In this document: positions 17,125-25,369 of the stretch, in pieces
How the letters are laid out: each line of letters opens with the position of its first letter
Numbering within the stretch: position 1 is the stretch's first letter
DNA from: Limnohabitans sp. Rim8
GTDB lineage: Bacteria > Pseudomonadota > Gammaproteobacteria > Burkholderiales > Burkholderiaceae_C
Direction: 5' to 3'
DNA length: 53,147 nucleotides
Assembly (NCBI GenBank): GCA_945897795.1
Contig: CAMDFT010000012.1
Span: forward strand, 1 to 53,147
Program-made: the position numbers and the translations under genes
The notes under the pieces: model-generated
Seen by the model: only the letters and a program-made list of their open reading frames with translations
The model's database searches: none
What the model was told of the DNA's origin: nothing

Positions 17125-18404
17125 CTGTAAAAATATTCAACCAGGAACATCGGGATGGCAGGTATGTAAGTGACCATCATCAACAGAACAAACAACACGC
17201 CGATAAACGGCAAGTTGACCCGCGTGACTTTCCACATGTCGGCTTTGGCAATGGAGCAAGCGGTCATCAGCACACTGGCCACTGGGGGTGTTTGTTGACC
17301 AATGCCCATGTTCAGGGTGACGATCAGGCCAAAGTGAACGGGGTCAATTCCCACGGCCAGCACCAAGGGCATCACGATGGGCACCACCAAGATGATGGCC
17401 GCTGCCGAGTGCAAAAACAGGCCAACCAAGAGGAAGAACACGTTCAGGATGGCCAGCACCGCATAGCGGTTGTCGGTGAGTGAGGAGATCCAGGCGGCCA
17501 GTTGCTGAGGCATTTGTTGCTCGGTCAGCAGGTGGCCGAGCAAGGCCGATGCCGCCACCAGCAGCATGACCACGGCGGTCTGGATGCTGCCTTCGAGCAT
17601 GGATTCGTACAGGTGTTTGAAATTGAGTTCGCGGTAAATGACCCCGCCAATGAACAGGGCGGCCAACACAGCCAAAGCCGCACCTTCGGTGGCTGTGACC
17701 CAACCGCCAAAAATGCCACCCAAAATGATCATGGGCAAGCAAAACGCCCAGGCGGCGTCCTTGAAGGTGGACCAGACTTTGCCCCAACTGAAAACTTCTT
17801 CGACCGGGTAGTTGTAGCGACGCGCGTACCAATAGGCCAAGCCCATCATGCCTGCGCCGCCCAAAATGCCCGGGACGATGCCGGCCACAAAAATTTGCAC
17901 CACCGAGGCATCGGCCATTACCGCGTACAAGATCATGGGGATCGATGGCGGGATGATGATGGCCAATGTGGCCGATGACGAGGTGACGGCTGCCGCAAAC
18001 TCTTTGGGGTAGCCTTTTTTCTTCATCGACGGGATCAGGATCGAGCCCATGGCCGCCACGTCGGCCACAGCGGAGCCTGAGATTTCGGCAAAAAACAGCG
18101 AGGTGCCGATGTTCACCATGGCCAAGCCGCCTTTGACGAAGCCAAAAAGCGCCGATGCAAAGGCGATCAGGCGACGCGACAAGCTCGACGAGTTCATGAT
18201 GGCCCCCGACAAAATGAACAGGGGAATGGACAACAGCGGAAAGCTCGTGGCCCCGGTGAACATGGTGATGGCACCGCTGAGCAGCGAATCCATGCCGCCG
18301 TGAATGACCATGGCGACCATGGCCACCACGCCCAGCGATATGCCGATGGGCACGTTGATCAGGATGAGGGCCAGCAGGCCCAAAAACATGAAAACGGCAC
18401 TCAT
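17121..18404 (-). CDS. TRAP transporter large permease, DctM type
   Basis: 427 residues, almost entirely hydrophobic helices (about 12-13), with the DctM signatures PLFILSGAIMNSS, EISGSAVADVAAMGSILIPSM and MILYAVMADASV. It is the ion-coupled membrane subunit that moves a carboxylate inward with the small subunit. The start at 18404 overlaps the dctQ stop by 4 bases, and its stop overlaps the crotonase start by 4 bases, so translation is coupled along the chain. Confidence 0.95.
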   Translation of the reverse strand: MSAVFMFLGLLALILINVPIGISLGVVAMVAMVIHGGMDSLLSGAITMFTGATSFPLLSIPLFILSGAIMNSSSLSRRLIAFASALFGFVKGGLAMVNIGTSLFFAEISGSAVADVAAMGSILIPSMKKKGYPKEFAAAVTSSSATLAIIIPPSIPMILYAVMADASVVQIFVAGIVPGILGGAGMMGLAYWYARRYNYPVEEVFSWGKVWSTFKDAAWAFCLPMIILGGIFGGWVTATEGAALAVLAALFIGGVIYRELNFKHLYESMLEGSIQTAVVMLLVAASALLGHLLTEQQMPQQLAAWISSLTDNRYAVLAILNVFFLLVGLFLHSAAAIILVVPIVMPLVLAVGIDPVHFGLIVTLNMGIGQQTPPVASVLMTACSIAKADMWKVTRVNLPFIGVLFVLLMMVTYIPAIPMFLVEYFYR

Positions 18405-18937
18405 GATTGCACCGCCTTTTGAATTTCTTTTTCCATTTCCTGTTGCTCGGCATCTATCACGCCAGCACCCCTGGCCTGTGCCAGCAGTTCGGGTAGGCTC
18501 ATCAGCTGCGCCAAAATGAACAAAACCGAGCCGATAGGAATCACCGACTGCGTGAATTGGGTGGGCACCCAGGGCAGGCTGATCATGGTGTCGCCTTGCA
18601 AAATGTCCAGCACTTGGTAGCCGTACCAGGCCAGCACAGCAAAAAAGCCAATCACGATGGCTTCTCCCAGCAGCACCACAGGCACGCGCAGGGCGGGTGC
18701 CATGGCGTTGACCAAACCGGGAAATCCGATGTGGGCGCGTTTGAGTGCAGCCAGCGCAGCACCGTAAAAAGTGAGCCAGGCCAGAGCGATCGAGGCCACC
18801 TCGTCGTACCAGACCAGGGACCAGCCCAGTTTGCGGTAGCTCACCCCCATCAGGACGATGACTGCCAGCGAGGCGAGCAAAAAGATGACGAAGGCGGTGA
18901 GCGTTCGGTCAAAAGTGGATCGGAGGGTGTGAAACAC
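18401..18937 (-). CDS. TRAP transporter small permease, DctQ type
   Basis: 178 residues using the GTG at 18937, which has AAGGA nine bases upstream; an in-frame start at 18991 would add an unlikely hydrophilic leader. Four hydrophobic helices are visible (about 14-36, 50-70, 90-110, 130-150), the usual DctQ topology, and YDEVASIALAWLTFYGAA is the family hallmark. The C-terminal end is charged. It partners DctM, whose start overlaps its stop. Confidence 0.9.
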   Translation of the reverse strand: MFHTLRSTFDRTLTAFVIFLLASLAVIVLMGVSYRKLGWSLVWYDEVASIALAWLTFYGAALAALKRAHIGFPGLVNAMAPALRVPVVLLGEAIVIGFFAVLAWYGYQVLDILQGDTMISLPWVPTQFTQSVIPIGSVLFILAQLMSLPELLAQARGAGVIDAEQQEMEKEIQKAVQS

Positions 18938-19046
18938 GGTGGATTTCCTTGGTGCGTGGCTTGAAGTCGAAAATATGCCCCCCAAGCGCAAGCTCGGGGA
19001 GGTTGTTCAGGCGCTCGGCGCGCCAGGCAAAGCAAGAGTCAGCTGG

Positions 19047-19080
19047 TAACGCGGGTACGGTCTGGGCCGTACCCGTTAAC
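19047..19080 (-). terminator. Intercistronic hairpin between dctP and dctQ
   Basis: On the transcribed (minus) strand CGGGTACGG (bases 19075-19067) pairs with CCGTACCCG (19060-19052) around a six-base loop, with further TTA/TAA pairing at the base. No U-run follows, so a full terminator is unlikely. Such hairpins after binding-protein genes usually slow mRNA decay or let only part of the polymerases continue, giving more DctP than DctQM. Confidence 0.6.
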
Positions 19081-19090
19081 AGGTAGGGGT

Positions 19091-20116
19091 TTAAAAGGCC
19101 GCGCCCAGCGCCACGGCTTTGTCAACCAAGGCACCACCGCCTGGCACTTCTTTGCCAAACTCAGCGTAGATGGCTTTGCTGGCGGCAATGAAGGCGTTCT
19201 TGTCGACTTCGTTGGCTTTGGTGCCAGCGGCTTTTATTTTGTCCAACAGTTCGCCATCGAGCCTGGCCGCTGTGGCGTAGACAAAGGGTTGCACGTCTTG
19301 AGCTGTCTTTTCCAAAATGGCCTGCACATCGGCTGGTAGTGACTTGAATTTGCGCGAACCCGCTGCCAAGTAAGCGGGTGTGTACACGTGACCCGTCATC
19401 GAGATGAACTTTTGCACCTCTTGGAATTTGGCCGAATAAATTTGGGTCAGTGGGTTTTCTTGTCCGTCCATCACGCCGGTTTGGAGTGCCACAAAGACTT
19501 CTGAATAGGCCATGGGCGAAGGGTTCGCACCATAGGCCTGGAACATCTTGACGCGCCAAACACCGGGTGGAACACGCAGACGCATGCCCTTCAAATCATC
19601 TGGTTTGACGATGGGGCGGGTATTGTTGGTGATATGGCGAACGCCGTTTTCCCAGACGCCCAAAATTTTGAAGCCTTTTTCCTCGGCCATGGGCAACATG
19701 GTCGGACGCAGCACCTCGGCCTCGATTTTCTTCATGTGCTCGCGGTTTTTGACGAGGTAGGGCATTTCAAACATGCCAAAAGCGGGCACGTTGGACGACA
19801 TGATGGTGGAGGGAATAGACAACTCCAGCGTGCCCAAACGCAGCTTTTGCATCATCTCGGTGTCACCGCCCAATTGGCTGGAGCCAAACACCACCACCTT
19901 GGCTTTGTTGCCCAACCGCTCGTTGGCTACTCGGGCAAACTCTTGCGCTGACTGATCAATTAACGAGCCAGGTCCTGCAACGTGACCGAGTTTGATTTCC
20001 AGTTGGGCATAGGCAGCGGTGCTGCCTAGTGCCAGTGCTGCTGCGCCCAACAGGGTCACCGTGGCGCGCCGCAAGGGGGAGGCGAGTGGGCTACGTGTCT
20101 TGAGTTTGGGGGTCAT
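19091..20116 (-). CDS. TRAP transporter substrate-binding protein, DctP family
   Basis: 341 residues. A signal peptide with a basic start (MTPKLKTRSPLASPLRR), a hydrophobic core and a probable cut after AYA near residue 37 sends it to the periplasm. The mature part has DctP features: LKLG-like strand LEIKLGHVAGPGS, FGSSQLGGDTEMMQKLRLG and the R in GMRLRVPPGV that normally grips the substrate carboxylate, then QTGVMDGQENPLTQIY. It delivers an organic acid to DctQM. It is first in the operon; the ligand is unknown but must suit CoA-transferase and crotonase chemistry downstream. Confidence 0.93.
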   Translation of the reverse strand: MTPKLKTRSPLASPLRRATVTLLGAAALALGSTAAYAQLEIKLGHVAGPGSLIDQSAQEFARVANERLGNKAKVVVFGSSQLGGDTEMMQKLRLGTLELSIPSTIMSSNVPAFGMFEMPYLVKNREHMKKIEAEVLRPTMLPMAEEKGFKILGVWENGVRHITNNTRPIVKPDDLKGMRLRVPPGVWRVKMFQAYGANPSPMAYSEVFVALQTGVMDGQENPLTQIYSAKFQEVQKFISMTGHVYTPAYLAAGSRKFKSLPADVQAILEKTAQDVQPFVYATAARLDGELLDKIKAAGTKANEVDKNAFIAASKAIYAEFGKEVPGGGALVDKAVALGAAF

Positions 20117-20204
20117 GTTTGTCTCCTTTTAGTGGGTGGGTGCTCAAGTGAATGCCTTCCCCGAAACGGGTGCAAGGCGGGTAAAACGCAAAAAAATCTG
20201 GATT

Positions 20205-21416
20205 TCAGGCCGTTGCCAAACCACCGGGATGGCCGGAGAAATGGTCCATGATGGCCTGCATGCCGCTGCCTTGCAAGGCCACGCCCGAGAGCTTGAGGCC
20301 CATTTCGCAGCCAGCCACCGTGGCGATCAGGGTCAGGTCGTTGCTGTCGCCCAGGTGGCCAATGCGGAACATGCGGCCTTTGACTTTGCCCAGGCCCGTG
20401 CCCAGTGAGCAGTCAAAGCGTTCGTGGATGACTTTGCGCACCGCGTCGGCGTCTACCCCTTCGGGGGTCATGACGCCGGTCAAGATGGGGGAGTAGACGG
20501 CCGGGTCGGCGCATTGAATCGGCAGGCCCCAAGCCGTGACCGCCGCCCGCACCCCGGCAGCCCAGCGTTGGTGACGGGCAAACACCGTGTCCAGGCCTTC
20601 GGCCAGCAGCATGTCGCAGGCTTCGCTCAGGCCATACAGCAAGTTGGTGTTCGGGGTCGAGGGCCAATAGCCGTTTTTGTTCATCTCGATCATTTCGCCC
20701 CAGGCCCAGTAGCTGCGGGCCATGCCACCTTGTTGGCTGACCTCGATGGCGCGGGGCGACAGGGCGTTGAAGCTGATGCCGGGTGGCAGCATCAGGCCTT
20801 TTTGCGAGCCGCTGATGGTCACATCCACGCCCCATTCGTCGTGCCGGTATTCGGCGCTGGCCAGGCCCGAGATGCTGTCGACCAGCAGCAAAGCGGGGTG
20901 CTTGGCAGCGTCCATGGCGCGGCGTACGGCAGCGATGTCGCTGGTCACGCCGGTCGAGGTTTCGTTGTGCACCACGCAAACGGCCTTGATGCTGTGGCCC
21001 GTGTCGGCTTTCAGGCGTTGCTCGATCAAATCGGCCTGCACGCCGTGACGCCAGCCCTCCAGGCCCGGCAAGCTGATGACCTCTGATTTCAGTCCGAGTT
21101 GGTTGGCCAGTTTGTTCCACAAAAACGCAAAGTGGCCGGTCTCGTACATCAGCACATGGTCGCCGGTGCTGAGCACGTTGCACAGAGCCGCCTCCCACGC
21201 CCCGGTGCCCGAAGCGGGGTAAATCATGACGGGATGGCGGGTTTTGAAAATCTTTTGCACGTCGGCCAGCACCTTCTTGCCCAGGGCGCCGAACTCGGGG
21301 CCACGGTGGTCGATGGTGGGCGAACTGATGGCCCGCAAGATGCGATCGGGCACGGGCGAGGGACCTGGAATTTGCAGGAAGTGGCGACCCGTGGGGTGGA
21401 AATTCGTGGTGAGCAT
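20205..21416 (-). CDS. Class V PLP aminotransferase, serine-glyoxylate (SgaA) type
   Basis: 403 residues. QIPGPSPVPDRILRAI (15-30), the YPASGTGAWEAAL loop and SGSQKGLMLPPGI with the PLP lysine match alanine/serine-glyoxylate aminotransferases. It would make glycine from glyoxylate with an amino donor such as serine or aspartate. It is divergent from a GntR gene with a TTGTATTCAAA repeat near each start, and the next gene on that side is an FAD/Fe-S 2-hydroxyacid dehydrogenase that could form glyoxylate from glycolate. BhcA-like aspartate-glyoxylate aminotransferase is the main alternative; no other bhc genes are here. Confidence 0.85.
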   Translation of the reverse strand: MLTTNFHPTGRHFLQIPGPSPVPDRILRAISSPTIDHRGPEFGALGKKVLADVQKIFKTRHPVMIYPASGTGAWEAALCNVLSTGDHVLMYETGHFAFLWNKLANQLGLKSEVISLPGLEGWRHGVQADLIEQRLKADTGHSIKAVCVVHNETSTGVTSDIAAVRRAMDAAKHPALLLVDSISGLASAEYRHDEWGVDVTISGSQKGLMLPPGISFNALSPRAIEVSQQGGMARSYWAWGEMIEMNKNGYWPSTPNTNLLYGLSEACDMLLAEGLDTVFARHQRWAAGVRAAVTAWGLPIQCADPAVYSPILTGVMTPEGVDADAVRKVIHERFDCSLGTGLGKVKGRMFRIGHLGDSNDLTLIATVAGCEMGLKLSGVALQGSGMQAIMDHFSGHPGGLATA

Positions 21417-21450
21417 GCGCGGCGAAGCCTTTCAGTTTTTCATTCATTTT

Positions 21451-21461
21451 TTGTATTCAAA
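21451..21461. promoter_or_regulatory. GntR/FCD operator copy 1, TTGTATTCAAA
   Basis: Near-palindrome TTGTATTCAA, one base from TTGTATACAA, a common operator form for FCD-type GntR regulators. It lies 35 bases upstream of the aminotransferase start. An identical 11-base copy lies 63 bases away at 21514. Confidence 0.6.
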
Positions 21462-21513
21462 TTGCTTTTGTCAAGGGTGTTTGTCCTAAAATCGGTTGAT
21501 ACGACTCATTTTT

Positions 21514-21524
21514 TTGTATTCAAA
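21514..21524. promoter_or_regulatory. GntR/FCD operator copy 2, TTGTATTCAAA
   Basis: Identical to the copy at 21451, in the same orientation and preceded by the same CATTTTTT context. It ends 8 bases before the GntR gene's ATG at 21533, so bound protein would cover the ribosome-site DNA and block transcription, which suggests autorepression. Confidence 0.6.
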
Positions 21525-21532
21525 AAACTCTT

Positions 21533-22240
21533 ATGGGCATTGACCAATCGACCCTTCCTCGGCCCGTTTTGCATGCGCAAGTGGCGCAGCGCTTGCGCCA
21601 GATGCTGGTGGAGGGCTTGATTCCACCCGGCGGCAAACTCAACGAACGCACGCTGTGCGAAGAGCTGCACATCTCACGCACGCCGCTGCGCGAAGCCATC
21701 AAGATGCTGGCGGCCGAAGGCCTGGTCGAGCTCTTGCCCAACCGGGGGTCGGTGGCGGTGCAGTTGAGCGAGGCGGACGTGCACCACACCTTTGAGGTGA
21801 TGGCAGGCTTGGAGGGTCTGTCGGGTGAGTTGGCCGCGCAGCGCGTGACCGAGGCCGAACTCAATGAAATCAAGGCCTTGCATTACGAAATGATGGCCGC
21901 CTACACCCGGCGTGACTTGTCGGCCTATTACCAAATCAATGCGGCGATCCACCGCAGCTTCAATGCCGCCGCCAAAAACCCGGTGTTGACCACCACCTAC
22001 AACCAGGTCAATGCCCGCTTGCAGGCGCTGCGCTTTCGCTCCAACCAAGACGGTGACAAATGGCAGCGCGCTGTGGACGAGCACGTTGCGATGGTACAGG
22101 CCTTGGAGGCCCGCGACGCAGCGGCCCTGCGTCGGGTGCTGATGAACCACCTGGACAACAAACGCACGGTGGTGATCGAACAGCTGCGCAGTGCCGCGGC
22201 GAGTTTTGCTTCGGCCGAAAATGAAAGACAGACCCCATGA
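21533..22240 (+). CDS. GntR family transcriptional regulator (FCD subfamily)
   Basis: 235 residues. The N-terminal winged helix (about 12-77) contains LNERTLCEELHISRTPLREA and the wing LLPNRGSVAV. The C-terminal FCD all-helix domain has the metal/ligand residues spread through FEVMAGLEGL, INAAIHRSFNAAA and DEHVAMVQALEARD. FCD regulators usually sense small carboxylates such as lactate, glycolate or gluconate. Its stop overlaps the start of the 1037-residue dehydrogenase by 4 bases, so regulator and enzyme are co-transcribed, and a 2-hydroxyacid is a reasonable guess for the ligand. Confidence 0.93.
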   Translation: MGIDQSTLPRPVLHAQVAQRLRQMLVEGLIPPGGKLNERTLCEELHISRTPLREAIKMLAAEGLVELLPNRGSVAVQLSEADVHHTFEVMAGLEGLSGELAAQRVTEAELNEIKALHYEMMAAYTRRDLSAYYQINAAIHRSFNAAAKNPVLTTTYNQVNARLQALRFRSNQDGDKWQRAVDEHVAMVQALEARDAAALRRVLMNHLDNKRTVVIEQLRSAAASFASAENERQTP

Positions 22241-25200
22241 ACGCCCCTTTGCCGATCGATTTGTCAAAAACCTCGCCTGACGGTGCCTACGAAAAAGTGG
22301 CTGCTGGCAGCAATGAGGCGGCCGCAACGCTTGCCAAGCGCTTGCGCCAGCACGCCCAGGGCGAGGTGCTGTTTTCTGCGGCCGATCGGGGGCGTTACGC
22401 CACCGATGCCTCGATTTACCAAGTCATGCCTTTGGGCGTGTTTGTGCCGCGTGATGCGGCCGATGTGTGCGTGGCCATGGATATTTGCCGCGATTTGGGT
22501 GTGCCCATCGTGCCGCGTGGTGGCGGCACCAGCCAGTGTGGCCAAACCGTGGGCGCAGGGCTCGTCATCGACCATTCCAAACACATGCGCAAGATCATGG
22601 CGGTCGATGCCGAGCAGCGCACCGCCACCGTGGAGCCAGGCTTGGTGCTGGACCACCTGAACGCTGCCCTCAAAACACATGGACTTTGGTACCCGGTGGA
22701 TGTGTCCACCAGTGCGCAGGCCACGCTGGGCGGCATGGCGGGCAACAACTCCTGCGGCAGCCGTTCGATCGCCTACGGCAACATGGTGCACAACGTGCTG
22801 GGTGCCCAGGCTTGGTTGGCCGACGGCAGCTTGCTGGACTTTGGTGCTTATGACCAAGCCCAAGGCCGGGTGCGCCAGATCGGCGACTTTGTGCGCGACT
22901 TGGCGCTGGAACACGCCAGCGAGATCGATGCCCATTGGCCCAAAGTCTTGCGCCGCGTGGCCGGCTACAACCTGGACATTTTCCGCAACCAAAACGAGCG
23001 GCCCTACACGGCCGATGGGTCCGTCAACCTGGCGCACTTGCTCATTGGCAGCGAGGGCACGCTGGCCCTCACGCGCTCGCTCACTTTGCGCTTGGCCGAG
23101 TTGCCGCGCGCCAAGGTGCTTGGGGTGGTGAACTTTCCCAGCTTTTACCAGGCCATGGATTCGGCCCAGCACATCGTTAAGTTGGGGCAAGGCATGCCGG
23201 TGGGGCAGTTGTCCGCCGTTGAGCTGGTGGACCGCACCATGATCGAGCTGTCTTTGCAAAACCCGGCCTTTGCCCCGACCATCCGCACCGCCTTGTCGCC
23301 GCACATCAACGGCGGCATGCCCGAAGCGGTGTTGTTGGTGGAGTTTTCTGGGCCCAGCAAGGGCGACATTGCCCACAAGATCAAAGAGCTGGTGGAGCTG
23401 ATGGGCGATTTGGGTTTGCCCGGCAGCGTGGTCGAGATGGTGGAAGATGCACCGCAGAAAAACCTGTGGGAAGTGCGCAAGGCGGGCCTGAACATCATGA
23501 TGAGCCTGCGCGGCGACGGCAAACCGGTGAGCTTCATTGAGGACTGCGCCGTGCCGCTGGAGAGCCTGGCCGAGTACACCGATGCATTGACCGGGGTGTT
23601 TCGCAAATACGGCAGCCGGGGCACTTGGTACGCCCACGCCTCGGTGGGCACTTTGCATGTGCGGCCTATTCTTGACATGCGGCGCGATGGCGCCACCAAA
23701 ATGCGCGCCATTGCCGAAGAGGCCAGTGCCTTGGTGCGCCAATACAAAGGCGCATTCAGTGGTGAGCACGGTGACGGCCTGTGCCGGGGCGAGTGGATCG
23801 GCTGGCAGTTTGGCCCGCGCATCAGCGAGGCATTTGCACAGATCAAACGCGAGATGGACCCGCAGCAACTGCTGTGCCCCCAGCGCATCGTCAACCCGCC
23901 CAAAATGGACGACACCACGCTGATGCGCTATTCGCCCAGCTACAAGGTGGTGCCGATCCGCACCGCGCTCGACTGGAGTGCCTGGAACGTGCAAAACGAC
24001 CCGGTCACCGAGCACACCAGCGCCCCCGGCACCGGCGGTGACCCGGCGCAAGGCCTGGCCAAGGCGGTGGAGATGTGCAACAACAACGGCCATTGCCGCA
24101 AGTTCGATGCGGGCACCATGTGCCCCAGTTACCGCGTGACCCGCGACGAGAAACACCTGACACGGGGCCGCGCCAACACCTTGCGCTTGGCATTGAGTGG
24201 CCAGATCGAAGGCCTGGCGGGCGAAGACGCTTTGAGCAGCGAAGCGGTGCGCGAGGCCATGGACCTGTGTGTGGGCTGCAAAGGCTGCAAGCGCGATTGC
24301 CCCACCGGGGTGGACATGGCCAAGATGAAGGTCGAGTTTTTGCAGCACTACAAGGCCAAGCATGGTCACACGCGGCAAGACAAATTGGTGGCCCACTTGC
24401 CCGATTACGCCCGCTGGGCGGCGCGCCTGGCCCCGGTTTTGAACCTGCGCAACCGCATGCCGCTGCTGGCCGCTTTGACTGAAAAGTTGCTCGGCCTGTC
24501 GGCCAAACGCAGCTTGCCCGAATGGCAGATGCGTCACTTCTTCAACACCCCGCCAAGCGCTGCACAAGCGACCGCCAGCCGAGAAGAGGTGTTGGCCGCA
24601 GCGCGCGGCGTGGTCTTGTTTGTGGACACCTTCAACGGCTACTTGGAGTCGGCCAATGCGAATGCGGCCGTCAAGGTACTGCAGGCGGCCGGTTACACGG
24701 TGCATGTGGCCACCAAGCTGCAGGGCGATGGGCAACACTTGTGCTGCGGCCGAACCTATTTGGCCAGCGGCATGGTGGACAAAGCCCGCGAAAAGGCCAG
24801 CGAAGTGGTGCAAAGCCTGCTGCCTTTTGCCGAAAAAGGCCTGTCCATCGTTGGCTTGGAGCCCTCATGCCTGCTCACGCTGCGCGACGAAATGCTGGTC
24901 ATGGGCTTGGGTGAAGGCGCGCAACGCATCGCCGGGCAAGCCCTGTTATTCGAAGAATTTTTGGCCCGCGAAGCCCAAGCAGGGCAATTGGACGGGCTGA
25001 AGGCCCAGATTGCTCCCGTGGAGCGCCCGGTGTTGCTGCACGGGCACTGCCACCAAAAAGCGTTTGACGCGGTGTCGCCCGTGATGGAAGTCTTGCGCTG
25101 GATTCCGGGGGCCAAGCCGCAACTGATCGAGAGCAGTTGCTGCGGCATGGCGGGCAGTTTTGGCTACGAGGCCAGCCACTACGAGGTGTCGATGCAAATG

Positions 25201-25350
25201 GCCGAGTTGAGCTTGCTGCCTGCTGTGCGCGCCCAGCCCGATGCGATCGTGGTCGCCGACGGCACCAGCTGCCGCCACCAAATCCACGATGGTGCTGGGC
25301 GTGAGGCTGTGCACCTGAGCCAGTTGCTGGCGAGCTTGTTGCCGAGCTGA
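22237..25350 (+). CDS. FAD-linked and 4Fe-4S 2-hydroxyacid dehydrogenase (YdiJ/Dld-like, GlcD and GlcF domains in one chain)
   Basis: 1037 residues. The FAD-binding PCMH domain (about 45-280) has PRGGGTSQCGQTVGAG near 93 and GNNSCGSRSIAYGN near 169. The FAD-oxidase C-terminal domain spans about 290-580, with HGDGLCRGEWIG. Two 4Fe-4S motifs follow: CNNNGHCRKFDAGTMCP near 614 and CVGCKGCKRDCPTGVDM near 679. Two CCG cysteine-rich repeats end the protein (CCGRTYL, then SSCCGMAGSFGYE near 966). Such enzymes oxidise D-2-hydroxyacids (D-lactate, D-2-hydroxyglutarate, glycolate) and feed quinones. The link to a glyoxylate-type aminotransferase and a GntR regulator hints at glycolate or a hydroxy-dicarboxylate; this is inference. 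Confidence 0.88.
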   Translation: MNAPLPIDLSKTSPDGAYEKVAAGSNEAAATLAKRLRQHAQGEVLFSAADRGRYATDASIYQVMPLGVFVPRDAADVCVAMDICRDLGVPIVPRGGGTSQCGQTVGAGLVIDHSKHMRKIMAVDAEQRTATVEPGLVLDHLNAALKTHGLWYPVDVSTSAQATLGGMAGNNSCGSRSIAYGNMVHNVLGAQAWLADGSLLDFGAYDQAQGRVRQIGDFVRDLALEHASEIDAHWPKVLRRVAGYNLDIFRNQNERPYTADGSVNLAHLLIGSEGTLALTRSLTLRLAELPRAKVLGVVNFPSFYQAMDSAQHIVKLGQGMPVGQLSAVELVDRTMIELSLQNPAFAPTIRTALSPHINGGMPEAVLLVEFSGPSKGDIAHKIKELVELMGDLGLPGSVVEMVEDAPQKNLWEVRKAGLNIMMSLRGDGKPVSFIEDCAVPLESLAEYTDALTGVFRKYGSRGTWYAHASVGTLHVRPILDMRRDGATKMRAIAEEASALVRQYKGAFSGEHGDGLCRGEWIGWQFGPRISEAFAQIKREMDPQQLLCPQRIVNPPKMDDTTLMRYSPSYKVVPIRTALDWSAWNVQNDPVTEHTSAPGTGGDPAQGLAKAVEMCNNNGHCRKFDAGTMCPSYRVTRDEKHLTRGRANTLRLALSGQIEGLAGEDALSSEAVREAMDLCVGCKGCKRDCPTGVDMAKMKVEFLQHYKAKHGHTRQDKLVAHLPDYARWAARLAPVLNLRNRMPLLAALTEKLLGLSAKRSLPEWQMRHFFNTPPSAAQATASREEVLAAARGVVLFVDTFNGYLESANANAAVKVLQAAGYTVHVATKLQGDGQHLCCGRTYLASGMVDKAREKASEVVQSLLPFAEKGLSIVGLEPSCLLTLRDEMLVMGLGEGAQRIAGQALLFEEFLAREAQAGQLDGLKAQIAPVERPVLLHGHCHQKAFDAVSPVMEVLRWIPGAKPQLIESSCCGMAGSFGYEASHYEVSMQMAELSLLPAVRAQPDAIVVADGTSCRHQIHDGAGREAVHLSQLLASLLPS

Positions 25351-25369
25351 GCCACCGAGCCCAAGCGTC

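Noticed and set aside
22264-24813. 849-codon open frame antisense to the FAD/Fe-S dehydrogenase
   Set aside because: Same shadow effect; low-complexity His/Gln/Gly-rich translation and no start or ribosome site of note.
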